Made by a program: the position numbers and the translations under genes
The notes under the pieces: model-generated
Database searches by the model: none
Told to the model about the DNA's origin: nothing
The model's input: the letters and a program-made list of their open reading frames with translations, nothing else
NCBI GenBank assembly: GCA_002402295.1
Contig: DHFO01000057.1
Coordinates: 1 to 9,737, forward strand
Source of the DNA: Caldiserica bacterium UBA4822
GTDB lineage: Bacteria > Caldisericota > Caldisericia > Cryosericales > Cryosericaceae
Length of the DNA stretch: 9,737 bases
Reading direction: 5' to 3'
Part shown: in pieces, positions 1-7,235 of the stretch
Numbering within the stretch: the stretch's first letter is position 1
Layout: the number at the start of each line of letters is the position of its first letter

Positions 1-248
1 GCATTGAGGCGGGTGGTCTCGGAGCCGGCCTGATAGTAACTGGTCATCGCGTCCACCTGCAGCGCAAGGTCATGGAGGTGGTCGTTGATTGCGGCGGAGT
101 CGCCCCCCGTGGTCTTGATGGTCAGGACCGTGTCCATGAGGAAGTACGTTGTGGTGACAGGCTGGGGCGTGCTTCTGCTGCGTATCAGTATGATGACACC
201 GATGCCCAGAACAACGACCGCCAGAACTGCCGCAATCACTTTCTTCAC
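1..248 (-). CDS. apbE: ApbE-like FAD:protein FMN transferase, N-terminal part (runs off left edge)
   Basis: Only the first 82 codons are present. The protein opens with a basic KK and a hydrophobic helix (about residues 4-22), then YFLMDTVLTIKTTG (35-48), and a YYQAGSETTRLN stretch (71-82). The MDT...I...G strand and the S-x-Y...SE...LN segment are typical of the ApbE fold start. ApbE enzymes use FAD and Mg2+ to attach FMN covalently to Thr/Ser of extracytoplasmic redox proteins such as Rnf and Nqr subunits (family knowledge). No lipobox cysteine follows the helix, so it is probably an uncleaved membrane anchor rather than a lipoprotein signal. The start is GTG at 248, preceded by AAAAGGAG (254-261). 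It overlaps the stop of the radical SAM gene as GTGA, so translation is probably coupled. The catalytic part lies outside the window, so activity cannot be judged. Confidence 0.72.
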   Translation of the reverse strand, partial: MKKVIAAVLAVVVLGIGVIILIRSRSTPQPVTTTYFLMDTVLTIKTTGGDSAAINDHLHDLALQVDAMTSYYQAGSETTRLN

Positions 249-1246
249 AAGTTCTCCTTTTCCAGTGTCAGTGCAAGGTCCGTGCCGCACTGGCCGCATT
301 TTCCGTCCGTAACCAACGACAGGTCGAGAGGGCTGGTTGTTCGGTCTATGACAACCGAGTAGCAATTGGGACACATGGTGTTATTGAAGAAGTGACCATG
401 GCAGTTGCTCAGGTACACAAACCCAACGTGCTGTCGCCGTGCTGATTCTACAAGGTTTTCCAGAAAAGGCATGACGGGGCCCTCGCGGATTGTGAAGCCA
501 TGCTCGGGAGCGATGGCTCTCAGGTGCAGAGGAATGCTTCTGCGGAGGTCCTGAAGAATCCAGTTCAACATGTCCGTGTATTCCTGCTCTTGCTGCTGAG
601 TCTGGCGGGCGATATCCAGCATGAGTTCGACATGGACTCCCATGTTCAGCGCCTGTTCAACCAGGGCCTGACTGCTTGCGAGGATTCTCGGTGCAGCTCC
701 AAGGGCGTGGTACGTTTCTTCGGTGAACCCCTTGAAGCGAACCAGCAGCATGTCGACGGTCCCAGGGGTATCGGCGAGGAGGTCTGCTGTGAGGCCACCG
801 TTCGTGGCGACTCCAACCTTCCTCCCCAGCGCGTGGACAGAGTGCGCACATTGCACGACATTGTCCCAGTGCAGGGACGGTTCGCCGCCATCCCAGACGA
901 TGCCCGCGAAACCGGGTTCGCTCGCCAGGCTTGCAACAGAGTCGGCAACTCTCAAGGGCTCATATGGAGACCAGTCCTGCGAACGTGCAAGGGGCACACG
1001 GTCGCAGTATGCGCAGTGCAAGGGACAACCAGGTACTTCGAGTACAAGTACCCTCTCCCCCGGGAGATAGTGATAGAATGGAATCTCCTCGATGTCTGCT
1101 ATGTATGGTTGCCCAAGAGGGCTCGAAAAGCGCTCGAATCTCATGTGACTTCCCCGGCACGTGAGGTCATAGTCCTCCAGGCCCCGAGTGAGCGTGCACG
1201 GAACGCAAGATGCCTGCTGCACCTGGCGCGAACTAGGCAGGTGCAC
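245..1246 (-). CDS. AmmeMemoRadiSam-type radical SAM protein (PFL-activase-like), divergent
   Basis: The radical SAM cluster motif is CPLHCAYC (C-x3-C-x2-C), at residues 40-47 counting from the ATG at 1144. It is preceded by IPFYHYLPGERVLVLEVPG and followed by a WDGGEP SAM-binding strand (84-89). Further family matches are FKGFTEETYHALG (137-149), IPLHL (204-208) and VGFVYLSN (240-247). A C-terminal zinc-ribbon-like pair closes the protein: CPNC (258-261) and CGQC (283-286). This order matches the radical SAM member of the AMMECR1/Memo/radical SAM set, whose biochemical role is not settled; neither partner is in this window. ATG 1144 has a modest GGGGA site. The open frame continues upstream and contains CVPC and a further Cys 12 residues on, resembling the cysteine-rich N-terminal domain of full-length members. 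I therefore place the start at GTG 1246 (333 aa); GTG 1222 and ATG 1144 (299 aa) are alternatives. The gene sits 35 nt after korC and overlaps apbE. Confidence 0.8.
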   Translation of the reverse strand: MHLPSSRQVQQASCVPCTLTRGLEDYDLTCRGSHMRFERFSSPLGQPYIADIEEIPFYHYLPGERVLVLEVPGCPLHCAYCDRVPLARSQDWSPYEPLRVADSVASLASEPGFAGIVWDGGEPSLHWDNVVQCAHSVHALGRKVGVATNGGLTADLLADTPGTVDMLLVRFKGFTEETYHALGAAPRILASSQALVEQALNMGVHVELMLDIARQTQQQEQEYTDMLNWILQDLRRSIPLHLRAIAPEHGFTIREGPVMPFLENLVESARRQHVGFVYLSNCHGHFFNNTMCPNCYSVVIDRTTSPLDLSLVTDGKCGQCGTDLALTLEKENL

Positions 1247-1281
1247 TCGATGGGACGGTAGACGTGTGCCGCCACAGGTTC

Positions 1282-1860
1282 TTAGATGCGGATTCCAGTC
1301 TCGGCCTGTGCCGCAACCAGCTCCATGCCCAGATCCAGCGCCTTCATGTTCATATCGAGGTACTGTTTCCGGATGTGCATGCCGACTGCTTTGCGCAGTG
1401 TGTCGACTCCTACAAGGCCAGTGAGCCCCACAATGACACCCAACAGAACAATATTCAAGCCAAGCTCCGACTGCAGACGGGAAACCGCGGTGCTGCGGAT
1501 GGGAAGCGCAAGTAACCCATGGCAGTTTTCCTCGTTCAGAAAATCCGGAGCACACATCACCGAAGAGTCGATGATGACCTCGGTCTTGCGGCTGATTCCC
1601 CCGCCATACTGCTGGAGGCCATCACTGGTCATAGCCGCGAGCAGGTCAGGGTCAGTTACCTTCGGGTAGGCAATATGGCGGTCCGACACGATGAGCTCTG
1701 CCTTGGTCGTACCACCGCGCGCCTCTGCTCCGTAGACCTGGCTTTGTGTGACGGTCTTTCCTTCCATCATGGCTGCCTCGGCAAGTATGATGGAGCCGAG
1801 AATGAGACCCTGACCGCCGCTTCCTGTCAGGCGAAGCTCGAAACGGTTCGCATTTTCCAT
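1282..1860 (-). CDS. korC: 2-oxoglutarate:ferredoxin oxidoreductase, gamma subunit
   Basis: A 192-residue protein with the gamma-subunit signature: GSGGQG at 13-18, followed by a long hydrophobic helix, then YGAEARGG at 43-50, which is close to the YGPEARGG motif of KorC/PorG proteins. In this superfamily the gamma domain binds part of the CoA substrate and helps hold the heterotetramer together (family knowledge). Its length is normal for a stand-alone gamma subunit. It starts at ATG 1860, one base after the korB stop. The only SD-like stretch, AAGGAG, lies in the korB tail more than 10 nt upstream, so initiation may depend on ribosomes finishing korB. The stop is TAA at 1284-1282. The paralogous pyruvate and isovalerate enzymes have similar gamma subunits; assignment to the 2-oxoglutarate type rests mainly on the alpha subunit next door. 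Confidence 0.92.
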   Translation of the reverse strand: MENANRFELRLTGSGGQGLILGSIILAEAAMMEGKTVTQSQVYGAEARGGTTKAELIVSDRHIAYPKVTDPDLLAAMTSDGLQQYGGGISRKTEVIIDSSVMCAPDFLNEENCHGLLALPIRSTAVSRLQSELGLNIVLLGVIVGLTGLVGVDTLRKAVGMHIRKQYLDMNMKALDLGMELVAAQAETGIRI

Positions 1861-1861
1861 A

Positions 1862-2656
1862 TCAGGCCTGCTCCTTCATGGTGGAGGCTGCAGCGGGCCC
1901 GTGACGACCGATGTTGACGAACTCGCCGATGATGACCTTGCCAGCCAGCTGTTCCGGTGTTTTCTTCTCCGCGACACTCTTGAGCACCAACCAGTCCTTC
2001 TGTGATACCAGCATCTGGGCAGCATCGCCTCTCTTATTGAAGCGTCCGTAGTAGGTAGGGCACTGAACGATGGTGTCGACCAACGAAAACCCCTCATGTG
2101 TGATAGCCTTCTTGAGATGATCGACCAAGTGCTTCGTGAAGTAGATGCCGGAGCGTGCCACGTACGTTGCTCCCGCCCCCGCGGCCAGGTTGACCAGGTC
2201 GAAGGGCCGGTCGAGGTTGCCGGACGGCGTGGTGGTCGTTATGGACGAGCTCGGCGTGAGTGGCGAGGCCTGTCCGCCAGTCATGCCATAGTTGTAGTTG
2301 TTAAACACAACGACCGTGATGTCGACGTCACGGCGTGCCGCGTGGATGAGGTGATTCCCTCCGATGGCAGAACTGTCCCCATCGCCTGTGATCACGATGA
2401 CGGTGAGTTTCGGGTTGGCAAGCTTAATGCCAGTGGCCACGGGGATAGCCCTTCCGTGCAGGGTATGCACGTTGTCGAATGCCGTGTAGGCGGGGGCGCG
2501 CGACGAGCAGCCGATGCCGGACACGAGCACGACTTTGTCCGGGTCAAGGCCGAGCTGCTCGATTGCTTCGAGCAGTGCTCGCAGAGCCACGCCATTGCCA
2601 CAGCCAGGGCACCATATGTCAGGAAGGCGTTCCAGACGCAGGAAATCCGACCTCAT
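1862..2656 (-). CDS. korB: 2-oxoglutarate:ferredoxin oxidoreductase, beta (TPP-binding) subunit
   Basis: A 264-residue catalytic subunit. WCPGCGNG at 15-22 and IGCSSR at 48-53 give cysteines C16, C19 and C50. With C199 (QCPTYYG) these match the four ligands of the proximal 4Fe-4S cluster. HTLHGRA (64-70) and the thiamine diphosphate/Mg2+ motif GDGDSSAIGGNH (91-102) to FNN (118-120) are intact, followed by YGMTGGQ (123-129). The subunit binds TPP, decarboxylates the 2-oxoacid and passes electrons through its cluster to ferredoxin. Length and motif order are standard for KorB. The start is ATG 2656, overlapping the korA stop as ATGA, with GGGAGGAG about 5 nt upstream. No key residue appears missing. 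Confidence 0.95.
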   Translation of the reverse strand: MRSDFLRLERLPDIWCPGCGNGVALRALLEAIEQLGLDPDKVVLVSGIGCSSRAPAYTAFDNVHTLHGRAIPVATGIKLANPKLTVIVITGDGDSSAIGGNHLIHAARRDVDITVVVFNNYNYGMTGGQASPLTPSSSITTTTPSGNLDRPFDLVNLAAGAGATYVARSGIYFTKHLVDHLKKAITHEGFSLVDTIVQCPTYYGRFNKRGDAAQMLVSQKDWLVLKSVAEKKTPEQLAGKVIIGEFVNIGRHGPAAASTMKEQA

Positions 2657-3780
2657 AGATTCTCCTCCCTCACAAACGTGAGCATTTCAGCCGGGCTGAT
2701 GAGATCGCCGTTCACCTTGTTCAGGGGGACAATGCGGCGTGTATCCCCGAATACTCTCTTGAGCAGCAAAACCAGCTGACCGGAGTTGAGTTCGGGGACC
2801 ACGATTGTTTTTGCAGGCCCGGCGGCCTGACGGACCCGGTCATCGTCAAATGGAAAGAGCGTAATGAACCGTAGTGACCCGGCTTTCCTGCCTCTTGACC
2901 GAAGCGTCTCTACCGCCTCAGTGACACCTCGGGCCGTAATGCCGAAGCTCATGAACAGGATGTCGGCGTCGTCGGAGTGGTCGGTCTCGAGACGGATAAT
3001 GTCGTCCAAGTTGTTGAACAGTTTGTCCCGCATGCGCTGTACGAGGGTCTCTGCGACATGGCCGTTCGCAGTCTGAAAACCTGACTCGCCGTGTACGAGA
3101 CCCGTATACGTTGTCCGGAAGCCCGTGCCAAGGTTGGCAATGGTGGGGACGAGGGTCGCGTCGGTCTTAAATGGCTGGTACCCAGTCTTCTGCGCTGGCA
3201 GACGTCTGTCAATGATGGGTTCCGGCAGGGCGGTGTCGATCGGTTCTCTCAGGTGAGAAACTGTCTCATCAGACAGGAGAATGACAGGGTTGCGATATTT
3301 CTCGGCGAGGTTGACGGCTCGGATGGCCAGATGGTAGGACTCCTGAACGCTTGACGGCGACAGGACGATGATCCAGTGGTCCCCATGTGTTCCCCACCTT
3401 GTCTGCATGAGGTCCATCTGGGATACCTTGGTGGGCATGCCCGTGGAGGGGCCGTACCGCATCGAGTCCAGAATGACGATAGGGGCCTCGACCATGCATG
3501 CGTAGCCAAGGCCCTCCTGCATCAGGGAGAAACCCGGTCCGGATGTTGCCGTGAGCACCTTCTTGCCTGCCATGGACGCGCCTATGATGGCAGTGACGCT
3601 GGCGATCTCATCCTCCATCTGAATGAAAGTTCCGCCGACCTGTGGCATCCGTCGTGCCATGATTTCCGCGATTTCCGAGGAGGGCGTGATGGGATATCCG
3701 GCGTAGAAACGTACTCCCGCCGCAATCGCTCCCTCGGCGACGGCTTCGTTTCCCTGCATCAAGACCGTTGCTTCACTCAT
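2653..3780 (-). CDS. korA: 2-oxoglutarate:ferredoxin oxidoreductase, alpha subunit
   Basis: A 375-residue alpha subunit made of the pyrimidine-binding domain (about 1-180) and the transketolase C-terminal-like domain II (about 270-370). Diagnostic stretches are LMQGNEAVAEGA (7-18), AGYPITPSSEIAE (27-39), IQMEDEIASV (53-62), TATSGPGFSLMQEG (77-90), GPSTGMPT (110-117) and RWGTHGDHW (128-136). These match the KorA subgroup better than the VorB or PorA subgroups as I remember them, so 2-oxoglutarate (succinyl-CoA formation or reductive carboxylation) is the best substrate guess, although specificity is not provable from motifs. A start nine codons further upstream is open, but ATG 3780 is chosen because GGAGGTG (3785-3791) sits 4 nt before it and residue 1 aligns with the family start. 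It overlaps the korD stop by 8 nt and the korB start by 4 nt. Confidence 0.95.
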   Translation of the reverse strand: MSEATVLMQGNEAVAEGAIAAGVRFYAGYPITPSSEIAEIMARRMPQVGGTFIQMEDEIASVTAIIGASMAGKKVLTATSGPGFSLMQEGLGYACMVEAPIVILDSMRYGPSTGMPTKVSQMDLMQTRWGTHGDHWIIVLSPSSVQESYHLAIRAVNLAEKYRNPVILLSDETVSHLREPIDTALPEPIIDRRLPAQKTGYQPFKTDATLVPTIANLGTGFRTTYTGLVHGESGFQTANGHVAETLVQRMRDKLFNNLDDIIRLETDHSDDADILFMSFGITARGVTEAVETLRSRGRKAGSLRFITLFPFDDDRVRQAAGPAKTIVVPELNSGQLVLLLKRVFGDTRRIVPLNKVNGDLISPAEMLTFVREENL

Positions 3781-3985
3781 CCCGCACCTCCACCACGATA
3801 AGAGCAAAATCGGGACAATGCTCGGTGCACATCTGACAGCCGATGCAATCCTGCGGGTTCACAATGGCTTGCCGGTCGTTGCTGTCCATTTCGTAAACGT
3901 GTTTGGAACAGACTGCGACACAGATGCCGCAATTCTTGCACCACTTACGGTTGTGCGCAATCTTGTAGGTTTTCTTCTCGGCCAT
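3773..3985 (-). CDS. korD: 2-oxoglutarate:ferredoxin oxidoreductase, delta subunit (2[4Fe-4S] ferredoxin)
   Basis: A 70-residue ferredoxin-like protein with two complete 4Fe-4S motifs: C16-x2-C19-x2-C22-x3-C26 (WCKNCGICVAVC) and C47-x2-C50-x2-C53-x3-C57-P (CIGCQMCTEHCP). As the first gene of the kor cluster it matches the delta subunit that carries electrons from the TPP/beta centre to soluble ferredoxin. The start is ATG 3985, with a very strong AAGGAGG (3990-3996) 4 nt upstream. The frame stays open beyond it, but the upstream residues resemble no ferredoxin. The first 41 nt and the ribosome binding site lie inside the end of tatD, and the last 8 nt overlap korA. Order delta-alpha-beta-gamma is the common bacterial korDABC arrangement. 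Confidence 0.93.
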   Translation of the reverse strand: MAEKKTYKIAHNRKWCKNCGICVAVCSKHVYEMDSNDRQAIVNPQDCIGCQMCTEHCPDFALIVVEVRDE

Positions 3986-4775
3986 GCTCCCTCCTTTCGA
4001 GTATGTTGAACAGCCGTTGCGCAGTCCTACGGGTTGTGACGGCGAGTTCGTCGACGTCCATCCCGAGCAGTCCTGCGGCGGCTGCGTACGTATACGCGAC
4101 AAAGGCCGGCTCATTGCGTTGCCCTCGGTGCGTAACCGGCGGCATGTAGGGTGCGTCGGTTTCCAGTAACAGAGCGTCTGGTGGGCAGGATGCCAGAACA
4201 TCGCGAACCGTGCTCGCTCCGCGGTACGTTATGTTACCTGTGAAGGACACGCAGAGATTCAGTCTGACAGCCTGCTCAAGCTCCTCCCGTGTGCCTCCAA
4301 AGCAGTGCATGACACCCTGCAGCCCGGGGAAGTTACGAATGGTATCGAGGCAGGCCTGCACCGCATCCCGCGAGTGCACAATCACAGGCAGTCTCAAGTC
4401 TGAAGCCAGTTGGAGCTGTTCCTCGAAAAAGCGCTGCTGCATGTGCGCATCCGGCGTGCCCTCTTTGTAGTCCAGACCAATCTCTCCAATTGCCACAACA
4501 GGTGTGCCCGGAGGCGATGCAAGGACCGCCAGCTGCTCAAGATAATTGGCAGAAGCGCTCGTGCAGTCTTCCGGATGCACTCCCACCGCAGCTCGTACGG
4601 CAGGTTGCTGCTCTGCTAGGCTTACTGCCGCGCGGGAAGTGCCTATGTCCACCCCCGGACACACCAGCCACTCAATGCCAGCTTCGTTCGCCCTGGCGAG
4701 CACGCTCGAGCGGTCAGCATCGAACTCTGCCATCTGGACATGTGCGTGTGTGTCGATGTAGTGGTGTTCAGTCAA
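3945..4775 (-). CDS. tatD: TatD-family metal-dependent hydrolase (DNase)
   Basis: A 276-residue TIM-barrel hydrolase of the TatD/YcfH family. Metal ligands are all visible: HxH in IDTHAH (H10, H12), E98 in GEIGLDY, H134 in IVHSRD, H157 in MHCFGG and D207 in ETDAPY. GVHPED (65-70) is also typical. Family members are 3'-5' DNases or related phosphoesterases; the exact physiological substrate is not shown by sequence. The start is TTG 4775 (not ATG), giving MTEHHYIDTHAH, the usual family N-terminus; GGAG lies about 11 nt upstream. The TTG overlaps the metG stop as TTGA. metG-tatD adjacency is widespread in bacteria. The last ~17 residues, after the usual RLFNI end, form a charged tail largely encoded by bases that also carry the korD ribosome binding site and start. 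Confidence 0.93.
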   Translation of the reverse strand: MTEHHYIDTHAHVQMAEFDADRSSVLARANEAGIEWLVCPGVDIGTSRAAVSLAEQQPAVRAAVGVHPEDCTSASANYLEQLAVLASPPGTPVVAIGEIGLDYKEGTPDAHMQQRFFEEQLQLASDLRLPVIVHSRDAVQACLDTIRNFPGLQGVMHCFGGTREELEQAVRLNLCVSFTGNITYRGASTVRDVLASCPPDALLLETDAPYMPPVTHRGQRNEPAFVAYTYAAAAGLLGMDVDELAVTTRRTAQRLFNILERREHGREENLQDCAQP

Positions 4776-6718
4776 TGAATATCAGCTCCGTCCGCCAACT
4801 CTGTCATCGGTGTGAGCAGCGCCATTTCATCGCCGATCGAGGCAGCCAGCAGCATGCCCTGCGACACAATACCTTTGAGTTTCCGCGGTTCCAGGTTCGC
4901 AACGACGACAATCTGTTTGCCAACCAGCATGTCCGGTTCATAGTGCTTGCCGATGCCCGCCACAATGGTTCTGTGTTCCGTTCCAACCCGGACATGCAAC
5001 TTAATCAGCTTGTCCGTATCTGGAACCCGTTCTGCTTCGAGAATCGTTGCGACCCTCAGATGAACCTTCAGGAAATCGTCGATGGAGATAAGGCGTTCGG
5101 GCTCGGCGGAAGGCGCGGGCGGTGGTGCTTGCGGCTGTGGGCCTGCGGCTGTCTTCTGCCGTTTCTGTGCTGTCAGAAACTCATCCAGCTGCTCAGGGCG
5201 TATGCGTGGAAACAGTACAGTCGAAGTGGCCTCTGGCAACTCCTGGCCGGGTCCCTGCCACACGAGGGTGTCCCATGTCACCTGAGGACGTCCGATAGCG
5301 CGCAGCAGGCGGCTGGAAACGGTCGGCATGCATGGCTCTACCAGATTGCCGATGTACCACAGCCCGGTCAGCAGTGTTCCAAGGTGCGCTGCCAGCGCAT
5401 CTGCCTCGCCGGATGCCGCGAGGGCCCACGGCTTATCATCCTCTATCATCTTGTTGAGCGTATTCACCAGCGTCCACGTCTTCTCCAGGCCGGCAGAGAA
5501 CTGCAGGCCGTCGTAGTCACGCTCAATGTCAGTCACCATGCTGGCAAACAGAGCACCAAGGGCAGGCTTGGGTATGATGGGGCTGTTCCGGATGATGTCG
5601 CGGTACCTGCCGAACATGTTGAGCGTACGGTTCAGCAGGTTGCCAAGGTCGTTTGCAAGGTCCGTGTTGAATCGCAGCAGAAGCCGCTGGCTTGAGAAGT
5701 CGACGTCCAGGCCATATGTGCCCTCGCGGCTCAGATAGTATCTGAGCGCGTCCACTGCGACTGGTTCGTCGATATCAATGAGCCTCCTCAGCGTGTCGAT
5801 GAGCGAGGACGGGTCAACAACATTGCCCAGCGACTTCGACATCTTCTCGCCCTCGAAGTCCCAGAAGCCATGTGCGAAGATGCGCCTGGGCAGGGGCAGG
5901 CCCAGCCCCATGAGCATCGCCGGCCAGATGATACCGTGGAATCGCGTGATGTCTTTGCCAATAAGGTGCAGGTCCGGCGGCCATGTGTCGGCGAAGGCAC
6001 TTGAGCCGTAGCCTGCCACCGTCGCGTAGTTGATGAGCGCGTCAAACCACACATACACCGTCTGCTCGGGGTCAAAGGGGACCGGTATGCCCCACTTGAC
6101 CGTCGAACGTGACACGGAGATGTCCCTCAGACCACCCCTGATCACATTGACCAGTTCGTTGTACCGCATCGAAGGCTGAACAAAGCCGGGATGCCGCTCA
6201 TACCAGGCAAGTAGCGCGTCCTGATACTTGGACAGCCGGAAGAAGTAATTGACCTCTGACACGTGCTGAACTTCAAGTCCGCAGTGGGGACATTTCCCAT
6301 CGACGAGGTCCGACTCCAGCAGGAACTCCTCGTCCTTCACACAGTACCAGCCCTCATACGACCCTTTGTAGATGTCGCCCTGATCGTAGAGCTTCTGGAA
6401 CATGTCCTGGACGACCTTGATGTGGTCGGCATCCGTAGTCCGTACAAAGCGTGAATAGCTTATGGCGAGCCTGTCAAACAGGTGTTTCCACGCCTCCGCT
6501 GCCTCGGTCGTGTACTGCTCTACTGGCTGTCTGAGCGCGAGGGCTGACCGCTCAACCTTCTGAGAGTGCTCGTCGGTGCCCGTCGAGAACAGCACGCTCT
6601 TCCCGAGCTTGCGCTGGTAGCGTGCCACAACGTCCGCTGCGATGACTTCAGAAACAGAGCCCAGGTGTGGCTTGTCGTTGATATAGTAGATGGCTGTTGT
6701 CAAGAAGTACTTCTCCAC
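4772..6718 (-). CDS. metG: Methionyl-tRNA synthetase with C-terminal tRNA-binding OB domain
   Basis: A 648-residue class I synthetase that charges tRNA-Met. The N-terminus MEKYFLTTAIYYINDKPHLG leads into the ATP-binding signature, which here reads HLGS (18-21). STGTDEHSQK (45-54), the connective insert with C126 and CPHC (143-146), WFDALINY (224-231), IGKDITRFHGI (253-263) and KMSKS (292-296) follow. An alpha-helical anticodon-binding domain covers about 345-500. A proline-rich linker (527-540) joins a C-terminal EMAP-II/CsaA-like OB domain (about 543-648: LKVHLRVATILEAERVP, ANLEPRKLKGIVSQGM), used in many MetRS for tRNA binding and dimerisation. The start is GTG 6718 with GGAGGAG 5 nt upstream. 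It lies 37 nt after the Roadblock gene and overlaps tatD by 4 nt. The HLGS variant is discussed separately; the rest looks fully functional. Confidence 0.96.
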   Translation of the reverse strand: MEKYFLTTAIYYINDKPHLGSVSEVIAADVVARYQRKLGKSVLFSTGTDEHSQKVERSALALRQPVEQYTTEAAEAWKHLFDRLAISYSRFVRTTDADHIKVVQDMFQKLYDQGDIYKGSYEGWYCVKDEEFLLESDLVDGKCPHCGLEVQHVSEVNYFFRLSKYQDALLAWYERHPGFVQPSMRYNELVNVIRGGLRDISVSRSTVKWGIPVPFDPEQTVYVWFDALINYATVAGYGSSAFADTWPPDLHLIGKDITRFHGIIWPAMLMGLGLPLPRRIFAHGFWDFEGEKMSKSLGNVVDPSSLIDTLRRLIDIDEPVAVDALRYYLSREGTYGLDVDFSSQRLLLRFNTDLANDLGNLLNRTLNMFGRYRDIIRNSPIIPKPALGALFASMVTDIERDYDGLQFSAGLEKTWTLVNTLNKMIEDDKPWALAASGEADALAAHLGTLLTGLWYIGNLVEPCMPTVSSRLLRAIGRPQVTWDTLVWQGPGQELPEATSTVLFPRIRPEQLDEFLTAQKRQKTAAGPQPQAPPPAPSAEPERLISIDDFLKVHLRVATILEAERVPDTDKLIKLHVRVGTEHRTIVAGIGKHYEPDMLVGKQIVVVANLEPRKLKGIVSQGMLLAASIGDEMALLTPMTELADGADIH

Positions 6719-6755
6719 GATAACTCCTCCAGGTCGAACGACGCGGGCGTGCTGG

Positions 6756-7106
6756 TCAGGAAGCCTCCGCGAGTTCTTTGAGCGTTCGGTTCACGGCAGC
6801 GCGCACGATGCCGAGGTTGCTTTGCTTCGTGCTGAGCACGGAAAGGACATTCCCATCGCTCCGCACCATCATGATGCGCCCTGTCGTAGTCTCGACGGTC
6901 AACTCGGTGAGCTTGCCCATCTGGAGCTGTGTAACAATCTGCTGCATGTATCCTGCGAACGAGAGGATCATGCCCCGTATGACAGGCGGCGCAATATCGA
7001 TATCTGATGCCGTATATCGGATCGCCCCTTCCAGGTCGGTTAGAATAACCGCGAGAACTCCGGGGGATGTCTTCAGCTTGTCCAGTGTCTCTTGCACCAC
7101 GATCAC
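6756..7106 (-). CDS. Roadblock/LC7 (MglB-like) domain protein
   Basis: A 116-residue single-domain protein with the alpha-beta-beta-alpha-beta-beta-beta-alpha layout of Roadblock/LC7 proteins. It has an N-terminal helix LDKLKTSPGVLAVILTDLEG (8-27), a central helix (about 40-60), then TVETTTGRIMMVRSDGNVLSVLS strands (70-92) and a final helix GIVRAAVNRTLKELAE (99-114). These proteins form dimers that regulate or scaffold small Ras-like GTPases in bacteria such as MglA (family knowledge). No GTPase gene is visible here, so the partner is unknown. The start is GTG 7106 with GGAAAGG just upstream; GTG 7100 or 7097 are possible alternatives. It is the first gene after the divergent promoter region and the likely head of the metG operon. 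Confidence 0.85.
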   Translation of the reverse strand: MIVVQETLDKLKTSPGVLAVILTDLEGAIRYTASDIDIAPPVIRGMILSFAGYMQQIVTQLQMGKLTELTVETTTGRIMMVRSDGNVLSVLSTKQSNLGIVRAAVNRTLKELAEAS

Positions 7107-7161
7107 CAGCCTTTCCGCTACTCGGAATCCCGTCTACAACAACGACGCTCAAACAATAGAC

Positions 7162-7189
7162 ATGATACGTCCAATAGGCATTTCTGCAA
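7162..7189 (-). promoter_or_regulatory. Candidate sigma70-like promoter for the roadblock-metG-tatD-kor run
   Basis: On the minus strand TTGCAG (7189-7184) and TATCAT (7167-7162) are separated by 16 nt. This would start transcription near 7155, about 50 nt before the Roadblock GTG. Position in the divergent gap supports it; no experimental signal exists. Confidence 0.5.
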
Positions 7190-7207
7190 CGGGCCGGTGT
7201 GATGACA

Positions 7208-7235
7208 TTGCCTTCCGCGGGCCCGCCCGTACAAT
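7208..7235 (+). promoter_or_regulatory. Candidate sigma70-like promoter for rsfS
   Basis: TTGCCT (7208-7213) and TACAAT (7230-7235) are separated by a 16-nt GC-rich spacer. The predicted start near 7242 leaves a leader of roughly 30 nt before the rsfS ATG at 7271. It points away from the minus-strand promoter candidate at 7162-7189 without overlapping it. Confidence 0.55.

Noticed and set aside
1247..1555. Further upstream extension of the radical SAM frame to ATG 1555
   Set aside because: This part overlaps korC in another frame and its residues (many Cys, His, Arg) match nothing; the frame is simply open there.
2096..2779. Open frame of 227 codons on the plus strand
   Set aside because: Antisense to korB and the end of korA; composition is arginine-rich with no family motif and no convincing ribosome binding site.
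4490..5695. Open frame of 401 codons on the plus strand
   Set aside because: It lies antisense to metG and tatD, whose products carry clear conserved motifs. The translated protein is rich in Arg, Gln, Cys and His without recognisable domains, as expected for a mirror frame in GC-rich DNA.
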